Shown here piece after piece: positions 6,017 through 9,988 of a stretch of 9,988 nucleotides of DNA (its first letter is position 1; each line of letters begins with the position of its first letter). The stretch comes from Bacillota bacterium (lineage in GTDB: Bacteria > Bacillota > Clostridia > Acetivibrionales > JANLFN01), in assembly GCA_023397675.1 (NCBI GenBank), contig JAEWTV010000087.1, forward strand, positions 1 through 9,988, written 5' to 3'. Both the position numbers and the translations under genes were made by a program. Under the pieces are notes generated by a model. The model saw nothing but the letters and a program-made list of their open reading frames with translations, was not told the DNA's origin and searched no databases.

Positions 6017-6457
6017 ATGAAGTTGCATGATCTATCTGCGATACCGGGCTCCACCAAGGACGCCAAGCGTATCGGCAGAGGACACGGTTCAGGGCAAGGT
6101 AAAACTGCCGGTAAGGGTCACAAAGGTCAAAAGGCCAGAGCGGGCAGAGGAATGCGTGTAGGTTTTGAAGGCGGCCAGATGCCTTTGCAGAGGCGTATTC
6201 CGAAGAGAGGTTTCAACAATATTTTTGCAAAAAATATTAAAGCGGTCAACGTGGGCACCCTTGAGTCTTTTGAGGACGGCGCTGTAGTTGACACCCAGGC
6301 GTTGATCGATGCCGGTATTGTAAAGACATGCTGCGACGGAGTTAAGATCCTGAGCAACGGTCAACTTACGAAGAAGCTGACCGTTAAGGTAATGGCTTAT
6401 TCCGAGGCAGCAAAGAGCAAAATAGAAGCTGCAGGTGGGAAGGCAGAGGTGATCTAA
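6017..6457 (+). CDS. rplO: 50S ribosomal protein L15
   Basis: L15 is a late-assembly 50S protein with a long glycine- and lysine-rich tail threading into 23S rRNA. It is 146 residues. The tail spans about residues 19-55 (GRGHGSGQGKTAGKGHKG, then RAGRGMRVGFEGGQ), followed by PLQRRIPKRGF at 56-66. The globular domain ends with the signature region ILSNGQLTKKLTVK to GGKAEVI (111-146). GGAGGTG upstream gives a strong site. An AT-rich perfect hairpin lies inside the gene at 6218-6238. secY starts one base after the stop. Confidence 0.98.
   Translation: MKLHDLSAIPGSTKDAKRIGRGHGSGQGKTAGKGHKGQKARAGRGMRVGFEGGQMPLQRRIPKRGFNNIFAKNIKAVNVGTLESFEDGAVVDTQALIDAGIVKTCCDGVKILSNGQLTKKLTVKVMAYSEAAKSKIEAAGGKAEVI
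6218..6238 (+). repeat. AT-rich perfect inverted repeat inside rplO
   Basis: AATATTTTT at 6218-6226 and AAAAATATT at 6230-6238 form a nine-base perfect stem with the three-base loop GCA. It encodes residues around NNIFAKNIK of L15. It has no GC stem, so it is not an intrinsic terminator. Confidence 0.6.
6446..6454 (+). promoter_or_regulatory. Ribosome binding site of secY (TTG start)
   Basis: GAGGTGATC, nine bases complementary to the usual 16S rRNA tail, overlaps the last codons of rplO and places TTG 6459 nine bases after the GAGG core. It explains how a TTG start right behind the rplO stop can be read. Confidence 0.8.
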
Positions 6458-6458
6458 G

Positions 6459-7793
6459 TTGTTTAAAACAATTAAGAATGCCTGGTCCATTCCTGATCTC
6501 CGCAAGAAGATCCTGTTCACGTTTTTCATTATCATCGTATTCCGTTTCGGTGCCGTTATTCCGGTTCCGTTCCTCAATGTAGATGCGTTGAAGGGATTAA
6601 TGAACACGGTAAACGAATCCGGTTCGGCGTTAAGCTACCTTGATATGCTGTCCGGCGGCGCTTTTGCAAACGCTACGCTGTTCGCAATGAGCGTTACGCC
6701 CTACATCAACAGCTCCATTATTATGCAGCTGCTGACCGTAGCAATCCCGGCCCTTGAAAGACTGGCAAAAGAGGGCGAAGAGGGACGCAAAAAGCTCAGT
6801 ACCATGACCCGCTACGTCACGGTTGTTCTGGGCCTGATTCAGGGTACTGCTTATTATTTCTATCTCCGCAACAGTACCTATGAAACAACTCACATCACAA
6901 AGTACAATACCGGCTGGGAGCAGGTATTCTCCGCGTTTGTCATCATCATGGTGTTTACCGCGGGTACCGCGCTGATGATGTGGCTGGGTGAGCAGATCAA
7001 CCAGCACGGAATCGGCAACGGTATTTCAATCCTGCTGTTTGCGGGTATCGTTTCAAGGCTGCCGCACACGGCAAGCCTGCTTTGGAAGTATATTTCGGCT
7101 GCAAATGCGGACCCGGCAAACTACGGCCAGTTCTATTTCTTCGTGCCGTTATTTGTTCTGGTGTTCCTTGCGGTCATCTGGGTAATCGTGTTTATGAATG
7201 ACGCGGAACGCCGCATCCCTGTTCAGTATGCCAAGCGCATGGTCGGCAGGAAGATGTACGGCGGCCAGAGCAGCCATATTCCGATTAAGGTTGGAATGTC
7301 AGGCGTTATGCCGATCATTTTTGCAAGTTCCATCCTTTCCATTCCCAGTACGATACAGCTGTTCCTCGGCAACCGGGTGATGACCGGATTCTGGAAAGGC
7401 TTCTTCGATGCTTTCTCCTCTTCCGGCTGGATGTATTCGGTAATCTACTTCTTCCTGATCATCATGTTCGCATATTTTTATGTGACAATTCAGTATAATC
7501 CGTTGGAGATGGCCAATAATCTCCGTCAGAATAACGGCACGATTCCGGGTATCCGTCCCGGCAAGCCGACCTCGGACTTTATTGCCAGAATCCTTTCCAA
7601 GATTACATTGATCGGTGCGCTGTTCCTCGCGGTCATCGCACTGCTGCCAATCCTTTTTGGCAATGCCACCGGCATGCACAATATGTCCATCGGCGGCACG
7701 TCCATCCTGATCCTTGTCGGCGTTGCCCTTGAAACGGTAAAGCAGATGGAGTCTCAGATGATGATGCGCCACTACAAAGGATTCCTTGATTGA
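6459..7793 (+). CDS. secY: Preprotein translocase subunit SecY
   Basis: SecY is the membrane channel of the Sec pathway; with SecE and SecG it passes unfolded proteins driven by SecA or the ribosome. It is 444 residues, normal length, with about ten hydrophobic helices, the first at about 18-37. Recognisable regions: IPVPFLNVDAL (34-44), the plug area LDMLSGGAF (61-69), SVTPYINSSIIMQLL (78-92), NQHGIGNGISILLFAGI (181-197), RRIPVQYAKR (251-260), the cytosolic loop NPLEMANNLRQNNGTIPGIR (347-366), where SecA docks, and the C-terminal IGGTSILILVGVALET and RHYKGF. The start is TTG 6459, one base after rplO, so translation is probably coupled. Confidence 0.98.
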   Translation: MFKTIKNAWSIPDLRKKILFTFFIIIVFRFGAVIPVPFLNVDALKGLMNTVNESGSALSYLDMLSGGAFANATLFAMSVTPYINSSIIMQLLTVAIPALERLAKEGEEGRKKLSTMTRYVTVVLGLIQGTAYYFYLRNSTYETTHITKYNTGWEQVFSAFVIIMVFTAGTALMMWLGEQINQHGIGNGISILLFAGIVSRLPHTASLLWKYISAANADPANYGQFYFFVPLFVLVFLAVIWVIVFMNDAERRIPVQYAKRMVGRKMYGGQSSHIPIKVGMSGVMPIIFASSILSIPSTIQLFLGNRVMTGFWKGFFDAFSSSGWMYSVIYFFLIIMFAYFYVTIQYNPLEMANNLRQNNGTIPGIRPGKPTSDFIARILSKITLIGALFLAVIALLPILFGNATGMHNMSIGGTSILILVGVALETVKQMESQMMMRHYKGFLD

Positions 7794-7797
7794 CAGG

Positions 7798-7803
7798 AAG
7801 GAG
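7798..7803 (+). promoter_or_regulatory. Ribosome binding site of adk
   Basis: AAGGAG, seven bases before ATG 7811. It rules out the longer open frame from 7790, which would overlap secY and add MTGRRQI ahead of the conserved MNLILLGAPGAGKGT start. Confidence 0.88.
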
Positions 7804-7810
7804 ACAGATC

Positions 7811-8443
7811 ATGAATCTTATTCTTCTCGGCGCCCCCGGCGCCGGTAAAGGCACCCAGGCAGAGGTTATCTGTTCACACTTAAACATTCCAGCAATTTCT
7901 ACGGGTAATATTATCCGTGAGGCGCTGAAGAGCGGCACTGAAATGGGAGTTCGCGCGAAATCCTTTGTGGATGCGGGCAAGCTCGTGCCGGATGAAGTCG
8001 TAATCGGGATCATTCAGGAGCGTCTGGCTCACGATGACTGCAAGAACGGCTTTATACTGGACGGTTTTCCGCGCACGATTCCTCAGGCCGAGGCTCTGGA
8101 TAAAATGGGCATTCAGATCGATAAGGTAATCGATATCGAGGTACCGGACGATAAGATTGTGCTCCGGATGTCCGGACGCCGTGTCTGCGAAAACTGCGGG
8201 GCAAGCTACCACCTCCTTTATAAAAAGCCGGAGGTAGAGGGCGTTTGCAGCAAGTGCGGCGGCACCCTAGTTCAGCGCAAGGACGACCACCCGGATACAG
8301 TCAAAGAGCGCTTAAATGTCTACCACGAGCAAACCGAACCCCTGAAGGATTATTATTCCAAGCAGGGTAAGCTTCGCACCGTGGAAGGGCAAGAGGACGT
8401 AGCGGACACTACCAAATTGACTCTTGCCGCAATCGAGGCTTGA
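7811..8443 (+). CDS. adk: Adenylate kinase, long form with zinc LID
   Basis: Adenylate kinase catalyses AMP + ATP to 2 ADP in the cytosol. It is 210 residues from ATG 7811. The P-loop GAPGAGKGT is at 7-15 with Lys13; the AMP-binding region includes STGNIIR (30-36), GKLVPDEVV (56-64) and the LDGFPRT signature (83-89) with Arg88; the LID domain begins LRMSGRRVC with Arg119 and Arg123. The LID holds Cys126/Cys129 and Cys146/Cys149, a four-cysteine zinc site as in Gram-positive enzymes. Residue 33 is Asn where STGD is usual in E. coli and Bacillus. The secY-adk-map order is the common Gram-positive one. Confidence 0.98.
   Translation: MNLILLGAPGAGKGTQAEVICSHLNIPAISTGNIIREALKSGTEMGVRAKSFVDAGKLVPDEVVIGIIQERLAHDDCKNGFILDGFPRTIPQAEALDKMGIQIDKVIDIEVPDDKIVLRMSGRRVCENCGASYHLLYKKPEVEGVCSKCGGTLVQRKDDHPDTVKERLNVYHEQTEPLKDYYSKQGKLRTVEGQEDVADTTKLTLAAIEA
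7828..7844 (+). repeat. GC-only hairpin in the adk P-loop codons
   Basis: CGGCGCC at 7828-7834 and GGCGCCG at 7838-7844 form a seven-base perfect stem with a CCC loop, seventeen bases after the first base of the adk start codon. It encodes the GAPGAG part of the P-loop. No T run follows, so it is not an intrinsic terminator. Confidence 0.6.
8435..8438 (+). promoter_or_regulatory. Ribosome binding site of map
   Basis: GAGG inside the last codons of adk lies seven bases before ATG 8446. The earlier in-frame TTG at 8440 would be only one base from it and is therefore unlikely to be the start. Confidence 0.7.
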
Positions 8444-8445
8444 TC

Positions 8446-9198
8446 ATGATAGTGCTGAAAACCAGCCGCGAGCTCGCAGCGATGCGGGACGCCGGCAGGA
8501 TTGCTGCGAGAGCACTGAAGCTGGCAGGCGAGGCGGTTGAGCCGGGTGTTTCCACCTGGGAAATCGACCGCATTGTCCGCAGCTATATCGAAGGGCAGGG
8601 CGCGATACCCTCGACCCTTGGATATGGCGGATTTCCTGCAAGCTCCTGTATTTCGGTCAATGATGTGGTTATCCATGGCATACCCAGTAAGAGCAGGCTG
8701 ATCAAAGAGGGCGACATTGTCAGTATCGACATTTGCGCAACCTATGAGGGTTATGTCGGCGATACTGCCTACACGTTCCCCTGCGGGGACGTGGATGAAC
8801 AGGCCCGGGCTCTTATGAATGCGACGCGCGAAAGCCTTTACGAGGGCTTTAACGCCGCGAAAGCCGGAGCGCGAATCGGCGATGTCGGCAGCGCGGTTCA
8901 AAGGTATGTCGAAGCTCGCGGTTACTCGGTGGTACGGGATTTTGTCGGCCACGGAGTAGGCGCGAAAATGCATGAAGACCCAAGTGTTCCTAATTACGGC
9001 ACGCCCGGAAGGGGCGTGCGCCTGTTGCCAGGCATGACGTTTACCATTGAACCAATGGTAAACCAGGGCGTGAAGGAAGTAAAAACCCTGGAGGACGGTT
9101 GGACTACGGTTACCGCCGACGGGAAACTTTCCGCGCACTTCGAACATTCCATCGCAATTACCCCGGACGGCCCGGTTATTTTAACATTGCCGGATTAA
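8446..9198 (+). CDS. map: Methionine aminopeptidase, type I
   Basis: MetAP removes the initiator methionine from new proteins when the second residue is small. It is 250 residues from ATG 8446, with the pita-bread fold and no N-terminal zinc-finger extension. All expected catalytic residues are present: His77 (NDVVIHGIP), metal ligands Asp95 (SIDICATYEG) and Asp106 (VGDTAYTF), His169 (GHGVG), His176 (KMHEDP), Glu202 (TIEPM) and Glu233 (AHFEHS), two residues below E. coli numbering. An in-frame TTG at 8440 would add two residues and is less likely. It begins two bases after adk, implying coupling. An eight-base hairpin lies within it at 8999-9019. Confidence 0.98.
   Translation: MIVLKTSRELAAMRDAGRIAARALKLAGEAVEPGVSTWEIDRIVRSYIEGQGAIPSTLGYGGFPASSCISVNDVVIHGIPSKSRLIKEGDIVSIDICATYEGYVGDTAYTFPCGDVDEQARALMNATRESLYEGFNAAKAGARIGDVGSAVQRYVEARGYSVVRDFVGHGVGAKMHEDPSVPNYGTPGRGVRLLPGMTFTIEPMVNQGVKEVKTLEDGWTTVTADGKLSAHFEHSIAITPDGPVILTLPD
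8999..9019 (+). repeat. GC-rich hairpin inside map
   Basis: GCACGCCC at 8999-9006 and GGGCGTGC at 9012-9019 are perfect inverted copies, an eight-base stem with a GGAAG loop. It encodes the GTPGRGVR turn between the last metal-binding histidine and the TIEPM motif. No T run follows, so it is not a terminator. Confidence 0.6.
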
Positions 9199-9204
9199 GG
9201 GGGT
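9197..9204 (+). promoter_or_regulatory. G-rich ribosome binding site of the KOW gene
   Basis: AAGGGGGT overlaps the map stop (TAA 9196-9198) and lies five bases before ATG 9210. It is the third copy of this variant in the window. Confidence 0.7.
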
Positions 9205-9209
9205 AGGGG

Positions 9210-9476
9210 ATGGACTTCGTGAGAGGGCTGGTTGTTCGGTCGGCCGCGGGACACGACAAGGGCGGTTTTTTCACCGTGCTTGAGGCAGACGCGCAGTACG
9301 CAGTGATCTGCGACGGAAAAAGGCGCAGCCTCACCCACCCCAAGAAGAAGAAAACCAAACACCTTTTCGTTACCAGCACCGTGCTGCCCGAAGGTTCAAT
9401 GCAAACCAACCGTGAAATACGCAGTGCCCTAAGACGCTTTCAGGCGGAGGGCCGTTTTCCACAAGAGGAGGCTTAA
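9210..9476 (+). CDS. KOW-domain RNA-binding protein, L14e/L6e/L27e-like
   Basis: An 88-residue protein found at this place, between map and infA, in many Firmicutes (COG2163-like; I believe B. subtilis ybzG is the counterpart). The KOW domain covers about residues 4-52: VRGLVVRSAAGHDKGGFFTV, then YAVICDGKRRSL and the basic run HPKKKKTKHL. The C-terminal third (TNREIRSALRRF) looks like an amphipathic helix. Its role is not established to my knowledge; binding to rRNA or to the ribosome is inferred from the fold and the company it keeps. It resembles the archaeal/eukaryotic L14e family but is no standard bacterial ribosomal protein. infA begins three bases after its stop. Confidence 0.85.
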   Translation: MDFVRGLVVRSAAGHDKGGFFTVLEADAQYAVICDGKRRSLTHPKKKKTKHLFVTSTVLPEGSMQTNREIRSALRRFQAEGRFPQEEA

Positions 9477-9479
9477 CAA

Positions 9480-9698
9480 ATGTCGAAACAGGACGTAATA
9501 GAAACCGAAGGTGTAGTAACCGAAGCGCTGCCGAACGCAATGTTCATGGTAGAGCTTCCAAACCACCATACGATACTCGCACACATTTCAGGCAAGCTGA
9601 GGATGAATTTCATCCGCATTTTGCCGGGCGATAAGGTTACCATTGAATTGTCGCCTTATGATCTGACACGCGGACGTATTACGTGGCGTTCAAAGTAA
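9480..9698 (+). CDS. infA: Translation initiation factor IF-1
   Basis: IF-1 binds the 30S A site during initiation and assists IF-2 and IF-3. It is 72 residues, exactly the family length, and is a single S1-type OB fold. Visible motifs are EGVVTEALPNAMFMVEL (10-26), LAHISGKLRMNFIRILPGDK (33-52) and SPYDLTRGRITWRSK (58-72). In the turn at 27-30 it reads PNHH where most family members have ENGH. GAGGAGG at 9465-9471 lies inside the end of the KOW gene, eight bases before ATG 9480. rpmJ follows after 31 bases. Confidence 0.98.
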   Translation: MSKQDVIETEGVVTEALPNAMFMVELPNHHTILAHISGKLRMNFIRILPGDKVTIELSPYDLTRGRITWRSK

Positions 9699-9729
9699 AT
9701 CAACTCAACCGCTAAGGGAGGGCGCACAA

Positions 9730-9843
9730 ATGAAAGTAAGACCTTCTGTAAAGAAAATATGTGAAAAATGCAAGATTATCAAGCGCAAGGGCAAGGTTAT
9801 GGTAATCTGCGAAAATCCGAAGCATAAGCAGCGCCAGGGCTAA
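9730..9843 (+). CDS. rpmJ: 50S ribosomal protein L36, zinc-binding type
   Basis: L36 is the smallest 50S protein and lies near the base of the L7/L12 stalk region. It is 37 residues from ATG 9730 to TAA 9841-9843. It starts MKVRPSVKKICEKCKII and ends VICENPKHKQRQG. The zinc ligands Cys11, Cys14, Cys27 and His32 are all present, so this is the zinc-binding (C+) form. GGGAGGG just upstream gives a good ribosome binding site. The infA-rpmJ-rpsM order is typical of Gram-positive bacteria. Confidence 0.98.
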   Translation: MKVRPSVKKICEKCKIIKRKGKVMVICENPKHKQRQG

Positions 9844-9880
9844 TTTGGCGCAAATCGATTAACAGTGGAGGTGCAACCAT

Positions 9881-9988
9881 ATGGCGCGTATATCAGGTAT
9901 AGATCTGCCAAGAGATAAACGCATCGAAATTGCTCTTACCTATGTGTACGGAATCGGACGCAAAACCGCCAGCGACATTTGTGCCGCA
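9881..9988 (+). CDS. rpsM: 30S ribosomal protein S13, N-terminal fragment
   Basis: The first 36 residues of S13, the 30S head protein that contacts P-site tRNA and forms bridges to L5 in the 50S subunit. It reads MARISGIDLPRDKRIEIALTYV-style at the start, followed by YGIGRKTASDICAA, the helix-turn segment typical of the family. The frame is still open at the last base of the window. GGAGGTG lies at about 9867-9873, before ATG 9881. In the usual order rpsK, rpsD or rpoA, and rplQ would follow. Confidence 0.97.
   Translation, partial: MARISGIDLPRDKRIEIALTYVYGIGRKTASDICAA

Larger units (their letters stand above)
1..9988 (+). other. S10-spc-alpha ribosomal protein operon segment
   Basis: Twenty-four consecutive same-strand genes run with gaps of 37 bases or less, in the order known for Gram-positive bacteria: L2, S19, L22, S3, L16, L29, S17, L14, L24, L5, S14, S8, L6, L18, S5, L30, L15, SecY, Adk, MetAP, KOW protein, IF-1, L36, S13. 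I found no stem-loop with a T run and no convincing -35/-10 pair in any gap, so co-transcription from a promoter upstream of the window is inferred. Nothing longer than 300 bases lacks a gene. In E. coli the corresponding operons are autoregulated by L4, S8 and S4; no such mRNA target is recognisable here by eye. Confidence 0.95.

Noticed and set aside
6089..6607. Minus-strand open frame (172 codons) opposite rplO and secY
   Set aside because: Shadow of L15 and the start of SecY; no motif or supporting context.
8353..9147. Long minus-strand open frame (264 codons) opposite adk and map
   Set aside because: It mirrors map, whose catalytic residues are all intact on the + strand. The antisense translation shows no domain and there is no operon context on that strand.
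9844..9880. Possible promoter in the 37-base rpmJ-rpsM gap (TTGGCG at 9845-9850)
   Set aside because: No TATAAT-like hexamer at proper spacing; that position is occupied by the rpsM ribosome binding site.

Overview
The window is an uninterrupted stretch of the bacterial S10-spc-alpha ribosomal protein cluster, all on the + strand. It starts inside rplB (L2) and ends inside rpsM (S13). Twenty-four genes are visible; rplB and rpsM are cut by the window edges. Product identities rest on reading the translations and recalling family motifs, not on a search. 

The organism is most likely a member of the Firmicutes/Bacillota, class Clostridia, possibly close to the Ruminococcaceae/Oscillospiraceae. 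The gene order through secY-adk-map-(KOW protein)-infA-rpmJ-rpsM is the Gram-positive arrangement. S14 is the short zinc-binding type, Adk has the four-cysteine zinc LID typical of Gram-positives, and most genes have strong AAGGAGG-type ribosome binding sites. The family-level placement is only an impression from sequence style. Base composition looks balanced, near half G+C by eye. 

Layout: 1-2159 is the end of the S10 part (rplB, rpsS, rplV, rpsC, rplP, rpmC). 2179-5998 is rpsQ followed by the spc genes (rplN, rplX, rplE, rpsZ, rpsH, rplF, rplR, rpsE, rpmD). 6017-7793 is rplO and secY. 7811-9476 carries adk, map and a small KOW-domain gene of unknown role. 9480-9988 begins the alpha part with infA, rpmJ and rpsM. 

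Gaps between genes are 37 bases at most. rpsC/rplP and rplP/rpmC overlap by one base, and rplO/secY and adk/map are separated by one and two bases. I see no internal promoter, terminator, tRNA, mobile element or CRISPR, so the window looks like one polycistronic transcript. Its products build the 30S and 50S subunits, start translation (IF-1), move nascent proteins across the membrane (SecY), trim the initiator methionine (MetAP) and balance adenine nucleotides (Adk). 

I do not see a previously undescribed system here. The points worth a second look are modest: the KOW protein of unknown role, small residue departures in Adk and IF-1, a recurring G-rich Shine-Dalgarno variant, a group of zinc-ribbon proteins, and three strong hairpins inside coding sequence.
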